Below are positions 39,701 to 54,700 of a stretch of 64,000 bases of DNA, piece after piece. The translations under genes and the position numbers were made by a program. The notes beneath the pieces are model-generated. The model made no database searches, had not been told where the DNA came from, and worked only from the letters and a program-made list of their open reading frames with translations. Every line of letters starts with the position of its first letter. Within the stretch, counting starts at the first letter, position 1. Location of the stretch: positions 1 through 64,000 of the forward strand of contig JABVXV010000154.1 of NCBI GenBank assembly GCA_013365325.1. The letters are read 5' to 3'. The DNA comes from Dipetalonema caudispina. Taxonomy: Eukaryota > Nematoda > Chromadorea > Rhabditida > Onchocercidae.

Positions 39701-42700
39701 TGTAACTTTCGATAAAACGCACTGCATGTTGCAAAGTTAACCCTAACGGTTGTAAATAACTTTCCAAGCCTTGCATATCGGGTATTCCGACATGTGGCAC
39801 TTCACCATCACCGAGAACTTCTCTGTCCATATCTGAAACAAAATTCACTTTAACAAATTTCTGCTAAATCTTATAAATAGCAAGTATCACTTCGAGGAAA
39901 TCTTATCTACTTAACCTAAAACTTTAAGAACAGATGCTAAAAAGTCCCAAAAACGTTTCTTTCAATCTCTTTAAAGTCCTTCTCTTTTCCCATCTCTATT
40001 TCTATATCGGTTTCTCGAGCGGGTAATTCTAAAGGAAAAAGAACTTGAAGGAACCTGTGCAATTATCTCCTCCCATTGAAGAATTAGTATTCTGATTTCG
40101 ATATGTACTAAAAGTACTATGATTCGATGACATACTGTGTTCATAGGTGGACGGTGGACTCCTGAAAATAAAAACAGGATCTTCTTAAAGAAGCTAACAG
40201 GATAAGGAAAATATTGCATATCCTACTTGTGATGCTATCACTTAATCCGTTCAACAACACTTAAAATCTTACGATCTGGAATTTGTAGATTGGCTAAGCG
40301 CTGTGTCTGTTTCCATCGCAATAGAACTGGTTCGTCGAGTGATTGCTGAATTAGATCCCAAAGCAGAACGCCGAGACGAGCTAGAAATACTATGGAAGTG
40401 TGATAAGAAAGGAAACGAATAATTTCAACAATCATTTTAAAGGAATCAATGAAATCATCAAAAACCAAAAGAAACTTTGCCATTTTCTGCTCCCAAATTA
40501 TTGCAATTTGATGAAATTTTTACTTGATTCAAGTTTTTGTCCTGTGCTTTTCGCTTATATCTTTTACTTTACTAATTCCTGTCGTCAAACTTCAATAAGC
40601 TTCCAGCTGACTTTGATAGAAATTTCTTTACAAGCTGCTAACTGCCCGTAGTTATGAATATAAAAAGAACTTGCTCGTAGTTGTAAATACAAAAAAAAAA
40701 ACTTTCCACACCGCGGAAGCTATATAAGAAATGCAATACAAAATATAAGAACCGGTAAAACTATTCGTGTCGAATTTTGTATTCATGATGACAGATGGAA
40801 AACTGAAATCTCTTAGAAAAAATTGAAAGAAACTGAAATTACTGTAGTTCTCCGCTAACTCCTTTTATTTCTAAAATTTTTCGAAATCGGAATTTCTGGA
40901 ACCTGGTAAATTTCTTGTTTCCTATACTTTCAAAATAAATTTATGACGAAAATTCAAACAATAAAATTTCTATTTTATTATATACCTTCTTGGTGGTAAC
41001 TGATTAACAGATTGCGCTGAGGATATTGACGGTGTGCGGTTGTAATCTTCACCCAAAGTCATCGTAGCACTAGCACCTCGATTTAGAGGAGAGTCAGGCT
41101 TAATCCGAATCCCGTAATAGTGATATTTAGAATTACCGCGCGTACCAAGCCGACGTGTGCGTAAGCCGTGAAATACTGACCGGATAAGTTTACCGAATGA
41201 AGCTGCATTTACTGGTTCAAGTTTATTTTCATTGCAATGCCTAAAATAATAACTTTAGATTTGTTTGCCATCATCTGATTGAGAGAAATGATTGCGATAT
41301 GTTCTAATAGAATCCAAATTATTCAATGATTGATAAAATTATATACAATATTCATATGAAGGAGTAATTTATAAAAGAATTCAGTCCCTCTGCTGAGAAC
41401 TTTAGCTTCTTCGAATTTTTCCAAATTATTTCGTACAGATTGTGTACAGAAATCACTACTGTACTGTAATAAAACATACTTTTCTTTCCGAAGCAATAAT
41501 GAGGAAAATCTACATGCTAATCACGTATGCTTACCAAATCCTTTCCTAACTTCAAACAAATTTAGCAACTTCAATCCGTTAAATTTACTAATTATTATAT
41601 GTATTTTACAAGTTATAGGATTTTTCGTTATGAAAATATCCCAATGTTAGTGTCAAAAACTGATACTACATATCCTCTTGAAATATTCACCGGAAAATGT
41701 AAACTTAGACAATTTTAATATTTCCTACCATATATTACTTGCATCCTAAATTATTACTCACATGAAGTCAATAACTTACTTGATATAATGGCTATAAAGA
41801 GTACAACGAGGAAGAGAAGTACCATCAGCTGGTTCATAGTTATTAATCAACCACTGGATCTGCAAGGAAAAAGCATTATCAAATGCTAAGAAAGTAATTG
41901 GACAGTTAATAATTAAATGATTAAACATTCTTTAAAGCCCTCATAATTACTAGTTGGCTGGAAACTAATATATTATCTAGCTTCTTTTTTAAAGAAAGAC
42001 ATGAATTAATTTCTAGTTGAATAAATGATAGCAAGATTTTCCTAATCTTTATTAGTGAGATTTATCACTTTGAAGGTAAGGAAAGCTTTAAGCTTTAAAT
42101 GAAAGAAATGCCATAAAAATCTCATTTTGCTTCATCTTGATATACTGAAAATCTTAATATTCTAATCTTAAATAATTCTTTCCTAAATTTCAATTACATT
42201 TTTATCTTCCTTTCTTGTTGCAAATTAAATCTGCTTCCGGTTCAGGTGGCCAGATATTATGAATCAGTTCGAGTCATACTTTAAAAAATCAAAAGAAAAT
42301 ATACTCCTTCTGTACTTTTCTTTGACCCCAAATTATTGACCTTATTTGAATTGCAAATACAAATATGAATTGCTTCTTTGATTCTATCCAATGATTTCAT
42401 CGCTCACTCTGTTCTCACATTAGCCACGCCCTATGTCTGATCAACTACTGGCTCTCATCAATGGCAGTTAATTATTAAAATAACTGAATTTGAAAGTACG
42501 GTAATTTCAACAATTCCTATAACTTAATCCGTTCCCTATCCATCCGCCTAATTAACGACTACCCCTCTATTGTAGTTCCTCTCTAATCATCCTTTTCATG
42601 CACTCTTTCAACCTTTTCCACTTTTCCACAATCCTTATAATATTGCATGTTACAGAATCATTAATGTAATTGCTACGCGTATCCGGCTTAATCATTCCCT

Positions 42701-45700
42701 CATTTACCCATTAATCACCACCACCGTTATGACTTCTCATCGGTTTATCCATCTTTCACAAATCAAAAATTTCCTATTTATAAACTGAAAACCCAATACA
42801 CATGTATATGTGCAGACACACATACACACACACACACACACACAATTAATTATATTATTATTGTTCTTGGTTATTGCAAAAATACAAACAGTACAATGAT
42901 TAGGGAAATTATTTAAAGCGTTTAAAATACCATCATTTTAAGGACGATAGTTAAATCTGAACAATTGATCATATAAGCAGAAGTTTCACAGTATACTTTT
43001 TTAGCTTCTAAATTCTTTATCGATGACCTGACTCTAATTTTGGATTAATCATAGAAACCTAAACTTTTTCCTTCCAAGGAAATCTTAAATCTTCTCGAAA
43101 TTTTGCTGTACGACTTATGACCATTAGGATAATCAAAGTTATGAGTCGATAAAGTAGAACATTTGTTAAGGAATAAACATATAAATTATCAAAATAGAGC
43201 AGTAGAAAGCAAAAGAAAAAAATTTATCAATCATGTATGTCAAAAGAAATGTTCATAAATCATTCCTTCAACTTTTTCTAATTTAGATCAGAGATAAATG
43301 TTATTGATGAAATCAAGATTGATGTTAAAATAATGCTTAAATTCGTGCACAGATGGTTTTCAAGTCAGTCTTCAGGCTAAGCAACACATATATACTTCGT
43401 TCAACAAATTAATCCTTATGAAAAGCTAATTATCAATTTAAGCAAAACTTACAGTAGCAGGTGAAGCGCGTGTTGTATGACCCAACTGAGCTCCAACATC
43501 CTCCTCTACAGATCCCGGTGAACCTTGCTGTTGAATGACGTACGTTTGTTGTGTTGGTGAATGTATCGGCTGGTACTACAAGAGGAAAAATAATAACAAT
43601 CTACAGAGAAGCTACCAAAAAAACAAAAAAGAAAAAAATTTAACAATTTCAATAATTTGAATCATTCATTATAAATTTGATAGGCTGGAGCATGTCAAAA
43701 GATGAAACGAAAAAAAAGAAATGGAAAAATATCCACTTCTGCTTGATTTTTCCTCAAAGAATTTTTTTTTTTTTTTGAAATTTTCAAATTCCTATCTGCT
43801 TATTTGCCATTATTACCAAACACAATTTAAATTGATCAAACTATAACAAAAACAGAATCAATCTAATTAGATCATAAACAGAATTTCCCATCCAGAGAGT
43901 TATATTCCCAGTCTGTAATTCTCGTAATTACAACAGTAAGTCGAATTCATTTACTGAATTACGCTAATTCTCTTATCCGGTGTTTATATATGATGAAGAT
44001 AACGAATCAGAATTAAAAACGAAGAATGATAGATCAGATTGGCAAAAATAATAGATTTAGTACGTAATCATGTTAAAAAAAAAAAAGTAACACCAAATGA
44101 TACGAAAAAAAAAGAGAAATGATAACAAACCTGATAATATGGCGGATATTCGGTGGTATATACATAAGTAGCATTCCTGCAAGATACCATTTCTTGGGAA
44201 TGAAATAAAATAGTGTCGAAAATTTGGAGCAGTATAAATGAAGCAAATAATATGAGTTGAAACAAATAAGATTTGAACGGGAAGAATGTTTGTAACAGCA
44301 ACCAATGGGCAAAATTAAATGATGAATAATGTAGAAAGGATAAATGGAGAGTAAAGAGCAAGAGATAGAAAGATTTTAAGCTTTTCCAGACTATATTATA
44401 TTACAGCTTTCTGAAATTTACCTTCGCGTCGTCTATCCTGATTATTATACCTTTTCTCAATAATTATTCTTCACCTTCGCTCACCTTCTGGTATTAGAAA
44501 GGAAATGCCTAATGGGATTTGACTATGAGCATAAGGAATGATTATGTACACCGTGTTAGAGATTATGCTTGAAACGCTTTTATGCATATATACCACTCCT
44601 TCACTCTTCCGCACCTTTCCATGGATGCTTCCGGTAACGGGATATTTTATCCGGAATGTCTCTCTCTCTCTCTCTTGCATATTCAATATGTAGCAATATA
44701 AGAAGAGAAGTTTGCATACTGGAATGAAAACAGTATCTGAATATAAAATCATATTACATTATTTTAAAAAGCTGCGGCTAGAAAAAAATATATGAAAACA
44801 AATTACTTATTCAAGTAAGTAAATGACATTATGCAAATTATTTTCAAATACAACATAATATTACGGCATAAGAATATAAGATGAATTATTTCAGAAAAAA
44901 CTTTTCGAACCTGAACTATTCAAAGAATTATCAGTAATATTACGAAGTATGGTATGTAATTTCCTTCCTCTTTTCCTTCTTCATTATTCATATGTATGAT
45001 TAAAAAACATAAATTAAGTATTCATGTTCTGCTTTAGTTTTAGAAGAGAACTGGCTATAAATCATAGAAAATTTTAATTAATCTAAATCCAATACCAAAT
45101 TTAATAATCTTTTGATATGAAAAAATTACAAAGAAAGTTACCGCTAGGACACTGAGAAACGGATGACGAAAAAGATTTAATGCTTATATGCATATGATGT
45201 TGCATATAAGCAAGTATCATTGCATATGATGTGTCATTCATCAAATGTGAGAAGGATATATCATGTCATCGGTAACTACTTAACTAGATTACTGCAAATT
45301 TCTGAAAATTCGAGGTAGAGTTTAAATGAAGCAAATATACTACAAATATATTACCAAAACATTGTCAAAATTGCTTAAGATCACTTTCATCTCTAACCTG
45401 TCATAATTTTCGCCATTTAGCAGTCAGTTAAATCTCGCACTTGAATTCAGGCGAAATAGTTGATCTTATGAATGGAATATTCCCTTCATTTTTCCCACAC
45501 CTTTCTTTATTAAAACGAATGATTAAAAAAATCAATCAATATATGTAAAAAGTAAATAAGAGACATATGAACTAGCAGTGGTATATGATCATGAAAACCT
45601 CGTCAATCCTATCTGATCTCATAGGTGGAAACATTATCAAATTTAAAAATTTCAAAAGCCATTTATAAATTTCAATAGACTTAGCTTTTCATTGAAAGCT

Positions 45701-48700
45701 AGAAAAAAAAAAGAAGAATTGAAAATCAAATACCTGTCTAAATGCCCATTTGGACTTCCTTTCGTCATCGACTTTATGAGCAATATCTTGGATATAGATA
45801 TGAAAAGGGTCCCTTTAAAGGGGAGACAGAAACATGCAGGTGAACTCGTTTGGCCTTTAAGAGGCAGGATATATATATATATAAGCAAGGAAAAGGAGAA
45901 TGAGATGAGGTGAGATACATTATAATGATCATAATGATGACCAGCTCAATGCACAGCTAATCATTCACTCACACCTGCTCTAATAACATTTCCCTTCTAA
46001 CTACGAATATCTCTTTGAAATTCCGCATTTTCATTCATTACCTCGTATTATCGCCTATCCTAAAAAAGCACATCCTATCAATAGTAGAAAGAGAAAACAA
46101 TCAGTCTTCATCTAAAATGGAAAAAAAAAAAAATTGAAACCCAGCTTTAAATTTGACTAAGCAATTGATTAGCTTTATTTAAAAAAGATATCGAAAAATT
46201 AGTTATAAACTTACGGAGAAGATATTTTATCAAGAAGTGATTTTTACATTTCATATCAGTTATATATACATATAACAAAATAAGGAATAAATAATTCCAG
46301 TACTTCCATTTTCTTAACGGGTTTAAGGGGAAATTTCTAACTTGTTATTTGCATATGTTCATTTTAAAAGCGTTGAATCAGTTGAACTCAAAGTCAAAGT
46401 CAGAGTACTTTTCCAAACCTTTCACGCCACGATATTTCACATTAATCACAGTAATTCAATGGTTCACATTAATCAATCAATAAACAAACAATCATTCCCA
46501 TTTTCCAAAATTGTATTCCTTTCTGAAAATTTTCTTAGATGATGTGATGTAATACAGCATTCAACTAAACAGTGATAACAAGTAGCTACAGAGAGAATCA
46601 ATTCAGGCAATAAAATTCCTTGGAAAAAAGAATTTGGAAGGAGAAAAAAAGTAAAAAATTGAAGGATAACATATCTCGAACGATTTTTTCAATGTATTCT
46701 AGATTAAAATAACCTGAATTCAATCAACCAATGCCATTTAGCACTTATAACATGAAAATATCTTAATGATTAAATGTTTGGTTACCAAGGTATCATATGC
46801 ATACAAAATACCTGACAACAGTAGTTAAGAGAATAGGGTAAGAAAAAAGTGGATGCATAGAAGTAGGAAAAAGGGAGCGAAAGGCGGGGGAGATGAATGA
46901 GGAATTCACGCAAGTTCGGGAGATAAAAAGAGCATGTATCAACTTCCTGCAACTACTTTTATAGCTTTCACTTCAGTGATTATATACAAGTAATGCAAAG
47001 CAACCGATGACAACCATAACGACCACAACGATGATTTGTCGTCTCCTAGACGACCCATCATGGAAACCAAAAAGATTTTAATATGTAACTACTTCTTCCA
47101 AAAAATCCGAAGAAACAAGCTTATATGGAATTACATCATCATAATCATCATCTCCTTATTCACTTCCTCCCTCTTTCCTTTCCTTCACTTAAAAACATTT
47201 CAACATCTATTTTTCTCTAAGATCATTTAAATTTTCAGAAATTAAAGTTAATGAAATGAAGGCACTAACTAATAACTCTTACCAATTTTTCAGAATTAAA
47301 ATCATTGATTCTTATCCATAGAATATAACCATTTTACCCTCTAGACCATCAGTAACAGATTTCCACACATTCATCAAGCAATAAGGATTCTTAAAATTCC
47401 TGAAAATGGCTGTAAGTTTATTAAGATATAAAAATATATCCGATATACCATCAGTTCATCCCAGGGATATAATGATTCTAAAAAAAAAAAAAAAAAAAAC
47501 AAAGGCTTCTAAAGATCATACAATATCCTACTCCAGATTTTTTACTTTTTTATGCTGATAGCTATACAGTAAACCATTAAGTATGTTTTACTGTATAGCT
47601 ACCAACAAATATCCTAATATTTTATCCTTATAATCTTTCACAACTTCCAGCTAAAATTCTTTTCAATATTCCTACAATTATTAGTAGTTTACTACTATCT
47701 ACGCTACTTATCCTGATTTAAATTACTTCACAATCTTTACAATCTCAAGAAGGCAACTCAAAACATCTAATAATTATCATTTTTAACCATCATCTATTCA
47801 AATTCAACATAATTTCAACTATCTATCATTATTACTATATTAAAGGCCAACAATATATTTGAGCTACTTTTAGCAAATTTGGGCTTTTGCTTCTTTTTAC
47901 GGAAACGGAAATTTGGCGATAACATCAATTGAGAATAATAAGAAGAGAAGAAAAATACTACTTTGAGAAAGAAATATTTTTATGGTTTCTTAGCTACCTT
48001 TAATCTTAACCGGATACCATAATGCTTCCATTGCTGTTGCTGCTGCTTCCTTGGTTACCGAAAATTTTTGGTAAAAGCTTCAAAGGCTTCATTTTAAGGC
48101 TTGATATATTGACAGAACAGATAAACATGAACATATATACATAGATACACATATACGTGACTCATAAATCACAGATAATGATCAAAAAAGAAGGAAGGAG
48201 AGATAAGAGGCAAATGTGATACGTTTATTTGTATATACATATATATATATATATATATAAGGATGAATATGCACAAAACATAAACATCAAGAGGCCCGAT
48301 TTTAAAGGCAAAATAAGAATTGCTTTTTTAGCGAAGCCTTTACCATGCAAAGGTAAAAGAATATCTCCAATAGTCAATGACTTCACTAGAAAACCAAAAA
48401 AAAGCCTTTTTCTTCTTCCTCAATGATCAAGTTATTGCTGTTTGCTGTCACTATCTATTCATCCTTTTCTCCCTTCCTCCAGTTGTTAACGGTTTGCAGT
48501 TGCCTAAGAAAATCGACGCTGTTGTCACTGTTGTCAAAAGAATTCCATCACCATCATCAACCTCGTTACAGGATACATGCTTCGTTAAAGCCTAAAGCGT
48601 AGGCCTCCCATACTCCGTTGCCTTAGCTTCAGTCGTCATCCCTGTTTCTAGGTGGCTACATTCCAGTTGCTAAACAACAACCATCACAACCAACCATCTC

Positions 48701-51700
48701 AACCGATCAAGCTAACCTTGGAACGTTATTTTCTGTCAATGTCACCACTGACAACGGTTACCACCACCACCACCACCACTATCACAGCCATCATCGCTAA
48801 TATTTTAGCATTATTTTTTTTTTTATCTTATCTATGGATCACATTTAGCAATCCTCAAAATATAAGAAAAAATTGAAGTACCAACAAGCTCTACAATCAT
48901 TTTACCAACATTTTTTTCTTGTCTCTCTGTAATTCTGCGTTGAAAATTAAGGAATAATTGAAAATTTCCAAGTTCAAGTCTAAAATCGAGAAAAATTCTT
49001 TTTACGTTCTTATATTTCACTTGTAATAAATGGAAAAAGTAGTTAGTTGATGCAATGATTAAAGGTTCATTGCGACATCATAATGCAAAATATACCTTAA
49101 AAAACTTTGAAGAGTACTTCATGATGATCTTAAACAACACTCATTCCATTAGATTATTATTCGATCTTAAGAATTATATATTTCTTGAATACTATCAAAT
49201 AAAAAAAATCGCTTTCTCTTTAGTAAAATGAGTCAATATTTTTCTAACGGATCGAGAGAAAAAAGAGATATGGAAACCAATAGTTGAAATTCCAAATGTA
49301 GTAACCATTAACTAACATAAAGAATGTATCTATATAAAACGACACTTTCTGCAATGAGATATCTAGTGTCGATATAGTAGTCTTCGTATTAACTTCTTTC
49401 TTTCTAAAAAATTAATTAAATTTAAATTTTTACAGGAAGATCGTATAGATATATCAACTTCAAATGATGAAATCACAATTCTCACAACTTCTAGATGGTA
49501 TGTTAAATTTTCAGCTTATTATTTATCACATCATTTTACTTCGTTTAACTTCTAACATAAAATAAATCCAAGTAAAAAAGACCAAATTTAGTAATAGTTC
49601 TATGCCCAAATCGCTCACCCAAAACAATTATCTCTTCATTTACTTCATTCTACTTCTTCATTTCACTTCTTTACTATCCCAACAATAAAAATAATACCTC
49701 TTTCCTAGCTTCTCAGTTACGTCATCTTCTTAGCACTAATCCGCTATCCATTATACTCAGTTTTGTATAAATTAACTTGTCAAATTCACTTTTAAAAGAA
49801 TTTTTGACAGCATTAAATTCTACGACTGAATTTTAAAACTAAAGTGCACATATGCAACCGACTTAATATCTAGATAACAAAGAAGACATTAAACATAACC
49901 GGCAGCTTATAAACGAAAATTTTTAATATGAATAATAATCGGTGGGAAATTTTCAACTTTCTATACATATTTCACTTTATATAAATGAATAGATAAAGTG
50001 AGAAGGATGGGAGTAGAGAGAAGAGAGATATCTGAGAACAGAGAGATAGGAAGTGAATGACAGAACTCATAGGACACTTTTTGCATATCGGTGAGATATA
50101 AATGTCCTGGATACTATAAACAAATGACAAGAAACTCTCGGAATTTAAAATTATATTTTGCGTTGTTAGGTTAAGCAGAAGGCGGTTCAATTTTTAAACC
50201 TGATTTTTTTGCCCTTCATTTGCTGCTACAATATATCTTCCCAATTGTACGTCACCTCATAATGACGATAAATAGTGCAACACAACTACAACACGTTAGG
50301 TGCTTCGGTGCATTGATATCGTAATAACTTAGATACGTTGATGTCACTTGTCCTATTGGATAGGCATCCATGAGGCTTAGCTGTTGTGACTCGTCACTAC
50401 CACTGATATCACTTGACCGAACTACCACCGTCTCCACGGTACCCTCTGCTTCACTTGTCAAAAAGCCAACTTCCGTTGTTGCAGCTACCGTAGTTGCTTT
50501 AAGTGTGGTTGTTGTTGTTGTTGCGGGTACAGCTAAACTGTTACTGTTAGTGACATACGTTACTTCATCACCCAATGGTTGATGATGATGGTGATGATGA
50601 TGACTGGTGCTGGTGCTTGTAGTTCCTGATTGATCGAAGGTATCAATAGTAGTGCCGCTACTAGTATCAATAATTACGGTATCGTTTGCTGCTGAATCTG
50701 CTGCTGCTGTTAGCGTTGGCGCTGCTCGAAAATCCGATACTGAAACAATTATCACTTTTAATTGAGAATCGTAACAAATTTTCGGGATATAAAAATAAAA
50801 TAATTGGCCTGATGGTAAGGAAAGTCATCCTTATTCAGAAAATCAAACAACATTCAAACTCTCTGTCTCCCAGCTATCTAAATTTCAATTTAAACGATAG
50901 TCCTGGAATAAGGAATTTTCACTTAGATTTTTCAGAATGTCAGACAAGCATAAAAACAGTGAGGTAATTGCAATAATCTTTTGATTTTTGTGATGCTATT
51001 TCTACTTTATTTCATAAATTGATTCCTATAATTTCCAAGTAACTCTCTTTTTTACTCAGAAAAATTTGGAGCAAAAAAGTTTTTCCACAGGTAAAATGTT
51101 TCCATATTTTCTTTTATAGAATGATGAATCAAAAAAATAACTTTGATATGCAAATAATACTTCCACTACATATTTTTTGAAATACATAAAACGAACTACC
51201 AATGAGCTTTTTCTCCTGCCAACAACTAAACAAGTTGAGATTTCCAGGTTAATGTGCCATCCTTAGTAAATGACAAATCAATGAAACTTTTTTCACTTAA
51301 GCTTTTATGCTAATTAAGTTTCCTCTAAAAAATATTTTTGTGAAACAAAACAAATTTATCCATTTTCGCTGAATTCTACTTCTTTCAAAAAAATCTGCCA
51401 AGCGTCTCTAATTGAATCTTTCCAATCTCCTCAAAATGGGTGGTCTGTTCAAACGTAAAACAGCAGAAGTGATCATTTGCTAGTAATTAGTGATAATTAC
51501 TATTTCTTCAGTAATAAAGGGAAGTAAGCATAACATTAAGCCATGAATGTTGATGCCAAATATACATATATACTACTCTTCATCCAAAACACTCACTTAT
51601 AGTTTAAAGCCTTTCCTTTAAAAAACAAAAAAAAAAACTTGTAAAAAAGAAATATCCGTTCCAAAAAAAAAAAACCAACATGTCATTTTTCTTAGAATAG

Positions 51701-54700
51701 GTTACGAGCGAAGATTACCCATATAATTTACAGCACCTACTACATCTCCCTTACCGTTTTAAGTAAGCATCTCAAAATAAACATTTTTCCGTAGAATGTT
51801 TACATTAAATCAAGGTGACAACATGAAAATATTAAACGACAACAAAAATAAAGCAAAGATAAAGAAGAAGATTGTCAAGCAAACAGAGCAGAACAAATGT
51901 AATTACAGAACTACTAGTATATTAATATATCTAATTAATTGATGTGAAATCTTTCAGAAAAAAAAAAAAAAAAAAAGTACTACAGGATACAGTCACATTC
52001 GCTGATATGACGAAAGGAAAGATATAAGTGTATTTGCTTTTTAAAGGGTTAACTAGCTATAACTACGATTACAATCGGTTTCCTACACATTGCTACATAG
52101 CCAAACCTAATTATCATATAACACACAAGCAATAAGCTAGAATAGAAATAAGAGCAGGACATGCATTAAGCTCAAATGAACCATAATCCAATTAAATCAT
52201 ATAAATACATTAAGTAATGTAAGTGAAAGTATCAAAAAAATCAGTGAAGATGCAAGAAAAACATAAACGAACAAGGACTAATTAATAAAATGATTACAGG
52301 TAAGATCAAATAAAAACTAATGATAATGGACGAATGGTAACTGTGATAAGAGATGATGAAAATACTCGTAGTTTTGTCGATCAATAAATTCAACTTCGAC
52401 TACAGGTAATAATTTTCTTTTTTCATGTTATCCTTAATATTGCTCAATACCTATTCAAAAATCAAAGGATTCCTCGCAGTTGAACTATCAAGTATCAATA
52501 CTTGACTTAAAATAGGTGCAACAATTATAACATACAAATAAAAAAATAAGTTATTAAAAGTAAGGCAGTAGTGCCAGTTTCAGTCCTCAAATTATGAAAA
52601 ACATAGAAGGTTATCAACTACATCTCCAGAACTTAACTTTTCGCACTTATTTAACATTACTTTCTAGTTTCGTGGACAATTTGCACCGGAAAACTAATAA
52701 TTTAATTCAATCAAATTGCAGGTTATTTAGCATCTCATCCCACTCTTTTCTAACTATAACATTTCGCAAATTTTACACTGCGATTTAAATAAATTCTTAT
52801 ATATAAGTAGTTCGGATAATATACCGTAAAATTATCCTCAATTTCTAAAACTTCATTGTTTTCATTAAATTTCCAAATTTTATAAACTTTTAGAGCTATA
52901 AGTAAACATGCTCCTCAACTTTATCATTTCTTCATAAGTAATAAACCGTAGTACAATGCTCATATTAAAAAAAAATGCATAGATAAATTGATAAGATTAA
53001 AGATAGCTCTGTTTCTAGCACTAAATAGATTTTTATTCATTTTTATTCAAAGAATTGCGCACATTTTATTATCATATCTGCAATTTGAATAGTAAAAAAT
53101 TGTCATATGGTATTCCTATGGTGTCTACTCATTTCAGCTTCACTAACCAATCAAATAAGATGAAATGTTTTGCGATGACGTAAACTTCTTCCTCCATCTT
53201 TCCATTTATGCCACTCTTCTCTTCCTAATTGTAATTTCAGCTTTTCTTTAGATCAAAATTCTAATCATCCATAAATGTGGAACTAATTGGACAAAGCAAC
53301 ATATACCAATTACATCATTAATATCATATTTAGTCTCCATAAGCATACACGCTAACCATATACAACATACACACATACACACATACACACACAGACATAC
53401 ATACATACATACATATAAACTCATAGTACCTGAGCTCGGTGCTGGATTAACTACCTCACCCCGATCATGCTAATAAACTTTCCTTATCTACCAGTCAGTT
53501 ATACTACCATCATATAAAGCATTTTTATTGCCTCATGTGCACTCCAACACGCAGACAGATAAACACACACATACACATACACACAGATATAGGCATAAAT
53601 ATTAAACTGCAGTATCGGCAACAACCTCAATAAAGCCCATTGAATGAGTCTGTTAGAAATCGACAAAAGCCATACCCTGAAATTTTATTCGCCTATTTAG
53701 AATAACCTGAAATAATAACCTTGAATTATCTGAGGGGGAGAAAAAAAAAAACGGCAAGGAACCTTCATCGCTTTCTATAGTGCTGAGCTTTTTCAGATCA
53801 CGATTTTTACTCTTACTATAACCCATCTCTTCTATAAGATGGTATATCTAGCAAACTTAATCATACACAAAAATTTTCAATTTTTAATTCGACCCCTTCC
53901 GATGAGAATATCTCCGTACACTTCCCTTATTCGCTGAAATTCTAAATGATAATCTAAAATCAGTGAACATTCTTACGATAATCTAAGACGTACCTTTCAC
54001 AAATTACTTCCAGGAAATCATGATCGAGAAATCAGACCATACTTTCACTTACTGCATTCCAATCATACCTCATTTCAATTCTTTTCTTTAGATTTTTAAA
54101 TGACAAAAAGTGCAGGAAATGTGATTTTTGGAAGAGATTAAAAATGATTCAAAACTTCTCGAACTATTTGTAAAATTTCCGCTTTTTAGATATACAAGTA
54201 CCGTACTTGTCAACTAAATCATTGGGAAATAGGAAGTAGCATTAGCTAATATCACTATTTCTTCCGAAGAATTGCTTGAAACAAGAGATACCATATATCA
54301 CAAACAGATCCAACAGCATTTGCGAAGATGTAATAAAAAGATTGAGAAACGATCTGAATGATAATAAGATTTAAGTTCTTTAGAGAGAGAGAGAGAGAGA
54401 GAGTAATAGTAATAATAGTAATAGTAATAGTACGTAGTAATGAATGCAAAATTTTAAAAGACAATCAGTCTTTTTCCATTTAAGAATAAAATTTGAAGTC
54501 TTGATCAACCCAGAATATTTCAATTAGATTTAACCTTATCTGAATGAAATATTTCAGAATTAAGCTCCAAATAACACGATTCAATAAATTATTCTATCAA
54601 CTGTAATTGAAAATAAATTGAATAATGAAAATATATTAAGCATCAAACATATAAACAAATGAATTTGTTTGAAAATTTGAAAATGAAATCTAAAAAAATA

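Noticed and set aside
50252..50336. Extension of the 167-residue frame past the donor at 50337
   Set aside because: The tail after VTSTY is cysteine- and hydrophobic-rich and unlike RFX proteins. Splicing at CAAC|GTATCT keeps phase with the next exon.
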